Shown: positions 27,255 to 38,113, numbered from the stretch's first letter. The stretch is 64,000 nucleotides of DNA from Bdellovibrio bacteriovorus str. Tiberius (GCF_000317895.1 NC_019567.1:806001-870000); one strand, 5' to 3'. Notes: a model not told the origin generated them from the sequence alone. A program made the numbers and translations.

Positions 27255-28310
27255 ATGTTTTTTAAATCGAAAAAGGTCATAGGACTCGACATTGGATCGA
27301 GCTCCATCAAGCTTGCTGAAATGGACGTCAGTGGCAAGGGCGCCCAGCTTCTCTCTTTTGGTTTTGCACCAACGCCTCCCAATGCCGTGTCCGGTGGGGA
27401 GATCGTGGATATCGCCTCCGTCGGTATCGCCATACAGCAGTTGATCAACGAAGTAAAAACCAAGCGTAAATCCATTTCAACAGCCATGTGGGGAACTGCC
27501 GTGATCGTGAAAAAGATCACCATTCCCAAGATGGATCGCAAGCTTATCAAAGATCAGATTCGTTTCGAGGCCGAGCAGTACATCCCGTTTGATATCAATA
27601 ATATCAGCCTGGCCCACCACATTCTGAACTCCAGCGCATCCCCGGATGCCATGGACATTCTTCTGATTGCGGCCCAGAACGAACTTGTAACTCAGTACAC
27701 TCAAGTCATTGAGGTCAGTGGCCTGACTTGCGGCGTATTGGACGTTTCTGGCTTTGCTTTGGCCAATGCGTTTGAACTCAATTACGGAAAAATCCCGGGC
27801 GAAGTGATCGGCATCCTGAATTTCGGAGCTTCGATCACAAACTTCGTGGTTCTGCAAAACGGCGAAGTGATCTTCTGCCGTGATATCCCTGTCGGCGGCG
27901 CCAACTACACCAATGAAATCCACAAAGCGATGGGTGTGACCGTGGCGGAAGCCGAAGCCCTGAAACTCAGTGCGATTTCCCGCCGTGAAGTTCCCGACGA
28001 AGTTCACAGCATCATCAGCGCCACCAATGAGGCCGTGACTGAAGAAATCCGCAGCAGTTTGGATTTCTTAAGCGCCACTACAAATGGTCTGGTTCTAAGC
28101 CGTTGTTTCTACACGGGGGGAAGTTCTGCGACCTCCGGGCTGGTTGAAACGGTTTCCCGCGTGACGGGCATCCTGATGGAACCATTCAATCCGTTCCTGC
28201 GTGTGAAAGCGAATCCGAAAAAGTTCTCTCCTGAATATCTTGATCAGATCAGCTCCTTTGCCGGGGTTGTGACGGGTCTGGCCCTGCGTGAACAGGGGGA
28301 TGCGACATGA
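27255..28310 (+). CDS. pilM: Type IV pilus inner-membrane platform protein PilM
   Basis: A 351-residue actin-fold (FtsA-like) cytoplasmic protein. It has VIGLDIGSSSIKLAEM (phosphate 1), GVLDVSGFALANAFEL, NFGASITNFVVLQNGEV (phosphate 2) and FYTGGSSATSGLVE (adenosine). PilM binds the PilN N terminus and connects the ATPases to the pilus alignment complex. It overlaps pilN by 4 nt. Confidence 0.94.
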   Translation: MFFKSKKVIGLDIGSSSIKLAEMDVSGKGAQLLSFGFAPTPPNAVSGGEIVDIASVGIAIQQLINEVKTKRKSISTAMWGTAVIVKKITIPKMDRKLIKDQIRFEAEQYIPFDINNISLAHHILNSSASPDAMDILLIAAQNELVTQYTQVIEVSGLTCGVLDVSGFALANAFELNYGKIPGEVIGILNFGASITNFVVLQNGEVIFCRDIPVGGANYTNEIHKAMGVTVAEAEALKLSAISRREVPDEVHSIISATNEAVTEEIRSSLDFLSATTNGLVLSRCFYTGGSSATSGLVETVSRVTGILMEPFNPFLRVKANPKKFSPEYLDQISSFAGVVTGLALREQGDAT

Positions 28311-28918
28311 TTAAGATCAATCTTGCCTCTCAGGCAGCATCTTCGGGCGGCGGTTCCATCGGGGCTTCTCTGGGGATTTCTTCTGACTCCTTCATGGGGG
28401 CTGATGAGATCCGCAAAGAGGCGTTGAAACGCATCGTGCTGTTGCTGATGGGACCTCTGGCTTTGTACATTTACGAAAACCAGAACGTACCGGGCAAGGT
28501 GGCAGAGCTGAACTCCAAGAATCAGATTCTTGCCGAGCTTCAGACCTACAACGCCAAAGCCGCGGATTCCGTGGCCGAGATTAAAAAATTCAAAGAGGAC
28601 GAGGCTCTGATGGAGGCTCGTATCTCGGCTTTGGAGAAAATTTCCAAAGACCGTCAGCGTGAGATCCGCGTATTGGATCTGCTGCAGACGGTGATTCCGG
28701 AAAAAGCCTGGTTGACCCGCATTCAGGTGAATCCGACCCGCGTGAACATTCAGGGTCTTGCTTTAAGTGACTTTGAGGTCTCTCAGTTCCTGGAAGCTTT
28801 GACCAAGAGTGTGTTCCTGATGGACGTGAATCTTGTCAGTTCCAGTGAAACGGTGACCGACGGGGTCAGTTTGAAGAAGTTTGAAATCAGTTGTTTGTTG
28901 GAGAGAGCAAATGAATAA
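28307..28918 (+). CDS. pilN: Type IV pilus assembly protein PilN
   Basis: The 203-residue bitopic protein has MIKINLAS at its start, the PilM-binding INLxxx motif, then a glycine/serine linker, one transmembrane helix (about residues 44-60), a coiled coil and a periplasmic ferredoxin-like fold (LLQTVIPEKAWLTRIQVNP). The extended Ser/Gly linker between the motif and membrane helix makes it slightly longer at the N terminus than in Pseudomonas. It overlaps pilM and pilO. Confidence 0.93.
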   Translation: MIKINLASQAASSGGGSIGASLGISSDSFMGADEIRKEALKRIVLLLMGPLALYIYENQNVPGKVAELNSKNQILAELQTYNAKAADSVAEIKKFKEDEALMEARISALEKISKDRQREIRVLDLLQTVIPEKAWLTRIQVNPTRVNIQGLALSDFEVSQFLEALTKSVFLMDVNLVSSSETVTDGVSLKKFEISCLLERANE

Positions 28919-29504
28919 AATATTTGATCTGCTCGCAGTCCAGACAATTGGTAAAATCCTGGTGATCGGCCTGGGGCTGACAGCCATGTATTGGAACTTC
29001 ATGTACGATGACGGTTCCGCAGTCGACGCGCAAATCGTGACTGTGAACCAGCAGTTGCAGGAAGAAGAAAATAAAAAGAAAGACACCGATGCAACTCTGA
29101 AACAAGTTCAGGAGATGCAGGAAAAAGTCGGTCAGCTCAGCCAGAAGTATCAGGAGATCTCCCGTCGTTTGCCGGCGGTGCTTTTCTCTATTGATATCAA
29201 TAAGGCGATCGATGATTTCGCCCGTAATGCCGGCGTCAGCGTGAAATCGAAAAAACCGGGTGAAAACATTAAAAAAGAAGTCGTGGAAGAAGTTCCTGTC
29301 GAAGTGTCCCTTGAGGGCACTTACGCAGAACTGGCTCAGTTCACTTTCCTGGTTTCCACGGCCGAGCGTATGGCGCGCGTTCAGAATGTTGTTATTTCTG
29401 AAAGCGAACCGGGCTCCCGTAAATTGAAGTTTGAAGGACAGGTGGTTGGTTACAAGCTGGCCCCTGAAGAGAAGAAGCCTGCTACAACGGAGAACCCACA
29501 GTGA
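28911..29504 (+). CDS. pilO: Type IV pilus assembly protein PilO
   Basis: The 197-residue bitopic protein has one membrane helix near residues 13-32, a coiled coil (QQLQEEENKKKDTDATLKQV), a helical pair (QEISRRLP) and a periplasmic beta domain (VSLEGTYAELAQFTFLVS). It partners with PilN in the alignment complex. ATG 28911 is chosen; an upstream in-frame start at 28881 lies inside pilN. It overlaps pilP. Confidence 0.92.
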   Translation: MNKIFDLLAVQTIGKILVIGLGLTAMYWNFMYDDGSAVDAQIVTVNQQLQEEENKKKDTDATLKQVQEMQEKVGQLSQKYQEISRRLPAVLFSIDINKAIDDFARNAGVSVKSKKPGENIKKEVVEEVPVEVSLEGTYAELAQFTFLVSTAERMARVQNVVISESEPGSRKLKFEGQVVGYKLAPEEKKPATTENPQ

Positions 29505-30199
29505 AGTCTGTAAGATGGATTGTATCTTACATTTTAGTGGCCTCTCTGGGACTTTGGCTGGCCTTTGCGGTCAGCATGAAGTTCATGGCGCCGGCGCATT
29601 CTCAGGATGCTCCGTCCAACGGCGATCTTCCCGCAGAATTCATGAAAGAGGTTGAAAACACCCAGGTGCCTCCAGCCGGTGGCACACCTGCGGGCAGTCC
29701 GCCTCCTGCGGGCACTCCGGCCGAAACACCACCGGCGGCACAAACTCCGCCACCAGCGGATGTGCCTGCACAGATTCCTCCGCCTCCGGCAAATGAAATG
29801 CCGGTTGGGGACCAGATGACAGCTCCGGCTCCGCAGCAGATTTTGTCCAGTGATGGATATATCTATGATCCGACCGGAAAAAGAGACCCGTTTAAGGTCT
29901 TTAAAACGGTCCGCCCAACGGGTCCGGAAGCGGCTCGTCCAAACGAGATTCTCGAGCCCCTGCAGCGCTGGGAAGTTGATCGTTTACAGGTTGTGGGTAT
30001 TTTGTGGGATGTAAGAACACCTCGTGCGATGATCAAAGATCCGGACGGGGCTGTATTTGTAGTGACTAAAAACTCCAAGATTGGCCGAAGCGAAGGATTC
30101 GTGGCGGCGATCCGTGAAGGGGAAGTAGTTGTCGTGGAAACGAAATACGACGACGGCAAAGCCTTTAAAGAGTCACGCATTATGGAGTTGAAAAAATAG
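29501..30199 (+). CDS. pilP: Type IV pilus assembly protein PilP
   Basis: The 232-residue product has an N-terminal hydrophobic segment (about residues 7-28), a proline-rich linker (about 45-110) and a PilP domain (about 120-230) with GKRDPFKVF and WEVDRLQVVGILWD. It lacks an obvious lipobox, unlike many PilP proteins, so it may be anchored by its N-terminal helix. It bridges PilN/PilO and the PilQ secretin. The GTG start overlaps pilO. Confidence 0.9.
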   Translation: MKSVRWIVSYILVASLGLWLAFAVSMKFMAPAHSQDAPSNGDLPAEFMKEVENTQVPPAGGTPAGSPPPAGTPAETPPAAQTPPPADVPAQIPPPPANEMPVGDQMTAPAPQQILSSDGYIYDPTGKRDPFKVFKTVRPTGPEAARPNEILEPLQRWEVDRLQVVGILWDVRTPRAMIKDPDGAVFVVTKNSKIGRSEGFVAAIREGEVVVVETKYDDGKAFKESRIMELKK

Positions 30200-30222
30200 T
30201 TATCTTTTAAGAGGAGGAACTA

Positions 30223-32403
30223 ATGAACGGATTCATTAGATTAGTAATCCTGAGCGCAATGATTGCCTCTCTGACTTCCTGTGCAAGCCGCCCGGTTGAA
30301 GACGATCTGTCTTTGGATGGCATGGACTCGTCCGCGGATGTGATGTCTGCTGACGACAGCGCTCCAGCGGCTGAATCAGCCTCTGATGACTTTGCAGAAT
30401 TCGATGAAATCGACAATCAACAGCCAGCTCAAGCTGAATCTCAAGCGGCTCCTGCCGGTGACCAGGATCTGGCCATCGAAGAGGAAGTGAACGAGGCGGG
30501 CGGTCAGGAACAGGTGGCCGATGCGCCAGCTCCTGCTCCGGAAGAAACCAGCCCGACGGAAGATCCGTTTGCTGACAGTTCTGTTGCGGATGTTCCTGCT
30601 CAGACTCCAGAACCGACGGTGACTGAAACCACGCCAGATCCGTTTGCGGATCAGCCGCCGGTTTCCGAGCCGGCTCCGGCACCAGTGACTGAAACGATTG
30701 CCGCTGTTCCATCCGGAGCTCCGGCAAATATCACGGACCTTAAATTCCGCGCCAATGAAACAGGTGGAACTGTGATCGTGCAGGGGGATCGTCCTTTGAC
30801 GTACACCACCCGTACAAATCCGGATCTGCGCCAGTTCATCATTGAAGTGGACAACGCCAATCTTCCAGATCGTTTGAAACGCTCTTTGAACACCAAAGAC
30901 ATCAAAGGCAGCGTGGGTGCGATTGATGCTTATCAAAACCCGGGTTCTGCTACCGCACGCTTTGTGATCCAGATGCGTGAAGGCGTGGGTGAGCCGGCGG
31001 TTCAGCAGGAAGGCAACAGCCTTCTGATCGTGGCCAGCGGATCTGCTCCGGCAGAGGCGATGGAAGTAACTGATGTCAGCACGGCGATGGAAGACAATAA
31101 CATCCTGCCAAGCCAGAATCTGACAGAGTTCCTTGCCGGCAACACCAAGTTCTACGGTAAAAAGATCTCTATCGAGACCAGCAACATGGATATCCGTGAC
31201 GCTTTGAACTTCATCACTGAAGAATCCGGCGTGAACATGGTGATCTCTGAAGACGTTAAAGGTGCGGTCAGCCTGAAACTGCGTCAGGTTCCCTGGGACC
31301 AGGCGCTGGTTGTGATCATGAAAGCCAAAAAACTGGGTTACACCCGTCAGGGCAACGTTTTGCGTATCGCTCCACTTCAGGATCTGAAAGCGGAAGAAGA
31401 TGATGCAACAAAACTGGCTCAGGCCAGAAAGAACCTGGAACCTTTGAAGGTTCGCATGTTCCCAGTCAGCTACGCGAAAGTGGACGAGCTAGAAAAGAAG
31501 ATCAAAGACTTCCTGGGTGACCGTGGCCGTGTGGTCGGCGACGTTCGTACGAATGCTTTGGTTGTGACCGATATCGAAGAAAACCTGGAAAGAGCAGCCC
31601 GTCTGATCGCCAGCCTTGATACGCAGCCCGCTCAAGTTTCCATTGAGGGTAAAATCGTTGAGGCGAAAGAAAGCTTCACTCGCAATATCGGTGTGAACTG
31701 GAGTGCGACGGGCGCGCCAATCAAGCTGGGTTCCACGGCGCGTGGTCCGGTGAACATGAATCCATCCTTCAACGTGAATCAGAGTGCGGCGGGTTCCTCC
31801 GGTGCTTTGAACTTCAATCTGAATGTGGGTACTTTGGACATCTTTGGCACTTTGTCAGCGGCTCTGGCCCTGAACGAAAGCGAAGAGCAGGTTAAAATCA
31901 TCTCCGCTCCGCGTATCATGACCCTGTCCAATGAAAAAGCCGACATCAATCAGACGACGGAAGTTCCGGTTCGTCAGGTGACTCAGAATGGTACGGCGAC
32001 TCAGGAAACGTTCCAGTTCAAACCGTTGACGCTGAAACTTGAGGTGACTCCACAGGTAACGGCGGATGGATCTGTTATCATGAAAGTACTGGTTAACAGA
32101 CAATTCCGTGGTGCTGACGTGTCCAGTGCCGGTCAGGGTGCTTTTGCGGTGAACAGCCGTGAAGCCAACACCCGTGTCCTGGTGAAAAACGGCCAGACCG
32201 CTGTTATCGGTGGTATCTATCAAAGTGATGCGACAGACGGTGAGATTGGTGTTCCTTGGTTCCGCGAATTGCCATTTGTAAGTTATCTGTTTAAGACCAA
32301 GAACATCTCCAAGGAAAAGTCTGAGTTGCTGATCTTCCTGACCCCAAGAATCATGGGTCAGATTGATTCCAACGCAGGCAACCCGACAACCACCGATTTC
32401 TAA
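30223..32403 (+). CDS. pilQ: Type IV pilus outer-membrane secretin PilQ
   Basis: The 726-residue product forms the pilus exit pore. It starts with a lipoprotein-type signal ending LTSC (Cys at about residue 20), then a long acidic Pro/Ala/Glu-rich segment (about 25-160), an AMIN peptidoglycan-binding domain (about 165-260), secretin N0/N1 domains (about 300-450, ETSNMDIRDALNFITEESG) and the secretin core to about 715, with VPVRQV and TKNISKEKSELLIFLTPRI at the end. A lipobox on PilQ is unusual. A good AGGAGGAA precedes the ATG. Confidence 0.93.
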   Translation: MNGFIRLVILSAMIASLTSCASRPVEDDLSLDGMDSSADVMSADDSAPAAESASDDFAEFDEIDNQQPAQAESQAAPAGDQDLAIEEEVNEAGGQEQVADAPAPAPEETSPTEDPFADSSVADVPAQTPEPTVTETTPDPFADQPPVSEPAPAPVTETIAAVPSGAPANITDLKFRANETGGTVIVQGDRPLTYTTRTNPDLRQFIIEVDNANLPDRLKRSLNTKDIKGSVGAIDAYQNPGSATARFVIQMREGVGEPAVQQEGNSLLIVASGSAPAEAMEVTDVSTAMEDNNILPSQNLTEFLAGNTKFYGKKISIETSNMDIRDALNFITEESGVNMVISEDVKGAVSLKLRQVPWDQALVVIMKAKKLGYTRQGNVLRIAPLQDLKAEEDDATKLAQARKNLEPLKVRMFPVSYAKVDELEKKIKDFLGDRGRVVGDVRTNALVVTDIEENLERAARLIASLDTQPAQVSIEGKIVEAKESFTRNIGVNWSATGAPIKLGSTARGPVNMNPSFNVNQSAAGSSGALNFNLNVGTLDIFGTLSAALALNESEEQVKIISAPRIMTLSNEKADINQTTEVPVRQVTQNGTATQETFQFKPLTLKLEVTPQVTADGSVIMKVLVNRQFRGADVSSAGQGAFAVNSREANTRVLVKNGQTAVIGGIYQSDATDGEIGVPWFRELPFVSYLFKTKNISKEKSELLIFLTPRIMGQIDSNAGNPTTTDF

Positions 32404-32415
32404 CGAGGAGGACCC

Positions 32416-33021
32416 ATGCGACACTGGAAAGTTTTATTGTTGGCATTGGTGGCAGTAACCCTGCCAAACTGCTCGCAGACTGAAAGTGATCTGCAGGTGA
32501 CGGTTTCTCCGTCCCGCACTTATGTGATCAACGCTTCGGCAAAGAGCTGTATAACCAAAAAAACGGAAGACTCCACCAACCCCTCGCCAAACGACGTCGG
32601 TGCGGCATTCTTCCAGGTGTAGTATCTAACCGTGGCTTGGCCGAACGTCGAAAAGACCCTCATTGTCGCCTCTGTGCGCCTGAAATTCCAGGGCGGGCAG
32701 TTCTCGGGCGGTTCTTACGTGTGTGAGTTCTCTGGCGACAATTTGCTGGCTTTGAACGACACATGGTGGGCAAAAGGTGAGGCTGCCGTTGGCGGCCCGG
32801 AAATCGCAAGCTACAAGGCTCCGACAAACGCGGCCGAAAGATACACTCCCGCTCAGAGCGTGTCTGCCACTTGTCCTATCGTGTGCGGTGGCTTGAGCGC
32901 CTCCAACTCTTTCCAAGCTTCAGGAACGGTTGATGTGATCGGTTTTTCTCGTGACTCCACGGGCGAGCTGACTCCTGAAAGAACCACCGGCTTCATTTCC
33001 ATCGAAAGCCTTGGCGACTAA
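32416..33021 (+). pseudogene. Small lipoprotein gene split by an in-frame amber codon
   Basis: ATG 32416 follows GAGGAGG, 12 nt after pilQ. The frame encodes a lipoprotein signal (LPNC, Cys at about residue 19) and runs to TAG at 32620-32622 (codon 69). The same frame then continues without a gap as YLTVAWPNVEKTLIVASV and a beta-rich domain with four cysteines to TAA at 33021. A single CAG-to-TAG change would produce this. The full product would be about 200 residues. It may be a nonsense mutation, a sequence error or readthrough. Placement right after pilQ makes a pilotin-like role conceivable but unproven. Confidence 0.72.
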
Positions 33022-33045
33022 GTCATCTGACAAAAGTGAATATGT

Positions 33046-33073
33046 AAAAAGGGCGGCAAAACCGCCCTTTTTT
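33046..33073 (+). terminator. Rho-independent terminator ending the pil operon
   Basis: The stem AAAAAGGGCGG / CCGCCCTTTTT with a CAAAA loop and T-tract. Confidence 0.92.
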
Positions 33074-33126
33074 ATTTAGGTTTGACCCATCTTGGCAGTC
33101 CTCGCTTAACTTGAAGTGAGGTGAAT

Positions 33127-33366
33127 ATGAAAACCACTTTACTTGTCGTATTGTCGTTGGCGATAGGGATTGGAATTTCCTGGGCAGGTATGAAGCCTTT
33201 TGCCGTCAGTCAGTTCACCGATGGAACAACGGTGGAAACAATCCTTGTAAGGCCTGAAGCGACCGAAACCGCTATCTATCAGATCAAGCAGCCAGATGGG
33301 GTTGTCTGCTATGCAATCAGTGGTGCTCGCAACCCAAATACACCCACGATCAGTTGCATTAAATAG
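33127..33366 (+). CDS. Small exported protein of unknown function
   Basis: The roughly 79-residue product has a hydrophobic N terminus (about residues 3-21) that could be a signal peptide ending near SWAG, then a short beta-rich region with two cysteines (VVCYA and ISCIK) that may pair. ATG 33127 is preferred, with GAGGTGAAT before it; GTG 33121 is in frame upstream. It resembles small secreted proteins common in predator genomes. No known domain was recognised. Confidence 0.6.
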   Translation: MKTTLLVVLSLAIGIGISWAGMKPFAVSQFTDGTTVETILVRPEATETAIYQIKQPDGVVCYAISGARNPNTPTISCIK

Positions 33367-33401
33367 TGGATTCTGGGAAGGGGATGGTTTATGACCCTCC
33401 T

Positions 33402-34715
33402 ATGGATCTTTTTTCTGCATCTCAAGCCTCCCATGGAACTTCACCGCTGTCAGAAATCCTGCGTCCCAAGACGCTGGATGATATCTTTGGGCAGCAAAAG
33501 ACCCTGGGGCCTCAGTCCAAGCTAGGACAGATGCTTCGCAAGGGCTATTTGCCCAGCCTGATCATTTGGGGGCCTCCCGGTACTGGGAAGACCACTTTTG
33601 CTCTGGCCTTGTCCCAGCACTTCAATGCGCACTATGTACATTTGAACGCGGTGGATTCCGGTGCCAAGGCGCTGCGGGAAGTGGGCGAAGCTGGCAAAGA
33701 CCGTCGCCTTCAGTACCAGCAAAAGACCATTCTTTTCGTGGATGAAATTCACAGATTTAACAAAGCCCAGCAGGACGTGCTTTTGCCGTTTGTCGAAAAA
33801 GGCGATCTGGTACTGGTTGGGGCAACCACCGAAAATCCCAGCTATGAGTTAAACCGCGCCCTGCTCAGCCGCTGTCGTGTGGTGATTTTCGAGCGTCTGT
33901 CCGAAGACGATCTGAACAACATCGTCAAACGTGCTGAAACCCACTATGCAAAGCCATTGGACAGAATCCTGACCGAGGACGCCCATAAAAATCTGCTGGA
34001 ATACTCCGACGGCGATGCCCGTCGTCTGATTAACAGTCTTGAGATTCTATACACCTTTACAAAGGATGAGGTGGAAGGCCCGCTGCTGGATGTGAACGAC
34101 ATGCGCGAACTTCTGCAGCAGAATCCTCTGGGCTATGACAAGAACTCTGAAATGCATTACGACACCATTTCGGCGTTTATTAAAAGCATTCGTGGCAGTG
34201 ATCCGGATGCAGCCATGTATTATCTGGCAAGAATGCTTGATGGCGGGGAAGACCCGGTGTTTATCGCGCGCCGTTTGATTATTCTGGCGTCGGAAGATAT
34301 CGGAAACGCTGATCCTCGCGCAATTTCAGTGGCGATCGCGGGTCTGCAGGCGGTGGAAGCCATTGGTCTGCCCGAGGGAGCAATCACTCTTTCCCAAGTG
34401 ACGACATATCTGGCGTCTTGCCCGAAATCCAACGCTTCCTACATGGCTTTGCACAAAGCGCGCGAATTGGTGGAAAAAACCCGCACTCTGCCGGTGCCTC
34501 TGCATTTGCGATCTGCAAAGACGGCGCTGGCGAAGGATCTGGGATACGGCCGCGATTACAAATACCCGCACAACTATCCAACGGGCTGGGTGGAACAGTC
34601 CTATCTGCCGGAAGAAGTTGAAAAGACCGCGATCTATGAACCGACCACAAGAGGCTTTGAAAAGAACATCCGCGATTACCTTGGCTGGATGAAGCTGAAG
34701 AAGGATAAGGAATAG
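33402..34715 (+). CDS. rarA: Replication-associated recombination protein A (MgsA/RarA AAA+ ATPase)
   Basis: The 437-residue product has Walker A IWGPPGTGKTTFALAL, Walker B ILFVDEIHRFNKAQQD, sensor 1 GATTENPSYELN and the RarA C-terminal tetramerisation part (GYGRDYKYPHNYPTGW). It acts at stalled forks and single-strand-binding-protein-coated DNA. ATG 33402 (MDLFSAS) matches the usual start; in-frame ATG 33384 and 33366 would lengthen the N terminus. Confidence 0.93.
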   Translation: MDLFSASQASHGTSPLSEILRPKTLDDIFGQQKTLGPQSKLGQMLRKGYLPSLIIWGPPGTGKTTFALALSQHFNAHYVHLNAVDSGAKALREVGEAGKDRRLQYQQKTILFVDEIHRFNKAQQDVLLPFVEKGDLVLVGATTENPSYELNRALLSRCRVVIFERLSEDDLNNIVKRAETHYAKPLDRILTEDAHKNLLEYSDGDARRLINSLEILYTFTKDEVEGPLLDVNDMRELLQQNPLGYDKNSEMHYDTISAFIKSIRGSDPDAAMYYLARMLDGGEDPVFIARRLIILASEDIGNADPRAISVAIAGLQAVEAIGLPEGAITLSQVTTYLASCPKSNASYMALHKARELVEKTRTLPVPLHLRSAKTALAKDLGYGRDYKYPHNYPTGWVEQSYLPEEVEKTAIYEPTTRGFEKNIRDYLGWMKLKKDKE

Positions 34716-34785
34716 TTCTATATATAAAGAAGCCCACAGACTGTGCTTTCAAACAGCTGTGAGCGGTCTGTCTGAATGAAATAAA

Positions 34786-34825
34786 AAAAAAGCCCCCGTC
34801 TGTGAAGAAGGGGGCTTTTTAGTTT
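34786..34825. terminator. Bidirectional terminator between rarA and cupin gene
   Basis: The stem AAAAAGCCCCC / GGGGGCTTTTT (34786-34796 and 34809-34819) with a T-rich flank on the plus side and an A-run on the left that acts as a T-tract for the minus strand. The genes converge here. Confidence 0.88.
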
Positions 34826-34842
34826 TTAATCTCAATGAAAAA

Positions 34843-35148
34843 CTAGATCGCTCTTTGTGCGCAAACAGTCACGCAGGGTTCTCCGCCCTGAGCAACGTAA
34901 GAGAAGCGGGTGTTACCCGGGATTTCAACACGGTCTCCGGGGCGCAGGACAAACTGATTGCCGGAAACGTTGAAAATCATTTCACCACTGATGATAACTC
35001 GCACTTCAGCAAAGGGTTTGCGGTGGTCGCCGACTTTCTTAGCCGGTTCTAAAGTTTGCTCATACGGCTCCATGCCTTCTGATTCCAGAATCATAAGAAC
35101 CTGTTGTTTGCTTGGGATGATCGGAGCTTGCCAACGTGTGATGATCAT
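34843..35148 (-). CDS. Small cupin-domain protein
   Basis: A 101-residue single-domain cupin. Motif 1 region PFAEVRVIISGEMIFNVSG and motif 2 region LRPGDRVEIPGNTRFSYV give the conserved beta-barrel, with His in VGDHRKPFAEV and Glu as partial metal ligands; the second histidine of motif 2 is absent (GNTRF). It may bind metal weakly or not at all. The substrate is unknown. It is monocistronic on the minus strand. Confidence 0.8.
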   Translation of the reverse strand: MIITRWQAPIIPSKQQVLMILESEGMEPYEQTLEPAKKVGDHRKPFAEVRVIISGEMIFNVSGNQFVLRPGDRVEIPGNTRFSYVAQGGEPCVTVCAQRAI

Positions 35149-35328
35149 AGTGTGTGCCTCTTTCAGGCCAGTTTATCTCAAATCGGAACGCCCGGGACAA
35201 GGCGCGCCGCCGACGAATCCCGGCTTGAAACAGTATCACGAAATTTTATTCAAATTGCGACAGGATAAGAGGCCGGATTCTCATCTTTTTTTGTTTTCTT
35301 GTTAAGTCCTTCAAGGGATTGTCGATAT

Positions 35329-35368
35329 CTCTAATGTAAGTTAGAGACGCCCTATATATTAGGGGAGG
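35329..35368 (+). promoter_or_regulatory. Two adjacent dyads leading into a Shine-Dalgarno
   Basis: CTCTAA-N6-TTAGAG (35329-35346) is followed by CCCTA-TATAT-TAGGG (35350-35364), whose right arm merges with the ribosome-binding run GGGGAGGG before TTG 35374. The second hairpin would partly cover the site. Regulation is inferred from layout only. Confidence 0.4.
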
Positions 35369-35373
35369 GTAAT

Positions 35374-35889
35374 TTGAGCAGTTCTAAAACGAAGTCGACA
35401 CATGCTGAGCTAGATCACATCCTGAATTTTGTCGATGCCTCCAAAGGTCTTCGTGCGAAGATCAACGAGTCAGGTCGAGTGCAAATTCGCCAGGATCTAG
35501 ACGGGAAATTATTCTCCTTCAACACTCAGGACGTGAATGAAGTCCTTCACCGCGCAGACTCTGAAGGCAAGCCCTTCATTCAGGTGAACTTCAAGAACGG
35601 CACAAAGGTGCTGCTGACAGAGACACTGGTAGGATTCAAGCCACTGGAAACCCTGGGTTTGGATATGTCCCGTATCCCTAAAGTGGTGACAACACCGGAC
35701 CTATTGAGTGTGTACGAGGCTATTGAAGAGTCCATGGGAGCCGACAACGGCCTGGATCACGAGGTTGAAATCCTTAAAAAGGTCTATACAGCCATCGTAT
35801 CCGGAGGCGAAAAGGTCGGGTTCGACCTTAGTTTTGAAAGAAAGTGGCTCAACAGACTGCTTGCGTCAAAATTCAAGGCTAGCGCCTAA
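35374..35889 (+). CDS. Unknown cytoplasmic protein
   Basis: The 171-residue product lacks a signal or membrane helix. It has an N-terminal helix (HAELDHILNFVDASKGL), a beta-rich segment (VQIRQDLDGKLFSFNTQDVNEVL, VNFKNGTKVLL) and a helical C terminus. No family was recognised. The TTG start is preceded by a strong GGGGAGGG and follows two hairpins. A terminator follows, so it is a single-gene unit. Confidence 0.7.
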   Translation: MSSSKTKSTHAELDHILNFVDASKGLRAKINESGRVQIRQDLDGKLFSFNTQDVNEVLHRADSEGKPFIQVNFKNGTKVLLTETLVGFKPLETLGLDMSRIPKVVTTPDLLSVYEAIEESMGADNGLDHEVEILKKVYTAIVSGGEKVGFDLSFERKWLNRLLASKFKASA

Positions 35890-35926
35890 TCTTACGTAAA
35901 TTCAAATACTTATCTATGTTTTTTAC

Positions 35927-35954
35927 AATAACCGAGGCCCCTGCCTCGGTTATT
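35927..35954 (+). terminator. Rho-independent terminator
   Basis: The stem AATAACCGAGGC / GCCTCGGTTATT with a CCCT loop, followed by TATT. Confidence 0.8.
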
Positions 35955-36000
35955 TATTGAGCAACTTCAGGTGAGTTATTAAATTTTCGAAAAAAAGCTA

Positions 36001-36029
36001 TTGACCTTTTTCGGCCCTTACGAGAAAAC
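36001..36029 (+). promoter_or_regulatory. Possible promoter of tRNA-Ala
   Basis: TTGACC, 17 bp, GAAAAC (weak -10). It would start transcription just before the tRNA. Confidence 0.35.
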
Positions 36030-36044
36030 AGCTCCACTTCGTTC

Positions 36045-36120
<76 letters not shown>

Positions 36121-36178
36121 ACTTTTTCTTCTTCTTAACTAAGACTTAGGTCGAAAGTTAAAAAAAGAAAAAAGATAG

Positions 36179-36206
36179 TTGACGGGGACAAAATCTTTGA
36201 TAAGAT
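36179..36206 (+). promoter_or_regulatory. rRNA operon promoter
   Basis: TTGACG (36179-36184), 16 bp, TAAGAT (36201-36206), about 180 nt before mature 16S. The leader after it holds a boxA-like CGCTCTTTGAAAA (36252-36264). Confidence 0.6.
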
Positions 36207-36389
36207 TGGTTCCTCGCGATTCGGAATAAAACGAAGTCACGATAAAATGTTCGCTCTTTGAAAACTGAATAGCTAGATAAAATAGATTTTTGGGCTCTTT
36301 GAATACCGAGTAATTGGTATTCACAATTTCAAAAAATATTCGAACAAACAATAGCGTAAAAGCTAGCTGTTTGCTTCTAAACAGAATTT

Positions 36390-37902
<1,513 letters not shown>

Positions 37903-38036
37903 TATCCGGTCAATCTTCATCAAGACTTGTTCTTGATAAGTTAAAATGACCCAATCTTAGGTCAACTTACTCTTCCCGAGTAAGTGAGTCCCAAAAATCT
38001 ATCTAGCTGTTTAGTTTTGAGAGAGTGAAGCCTAAC

Positions 38037-38113
<77 letters not shown>

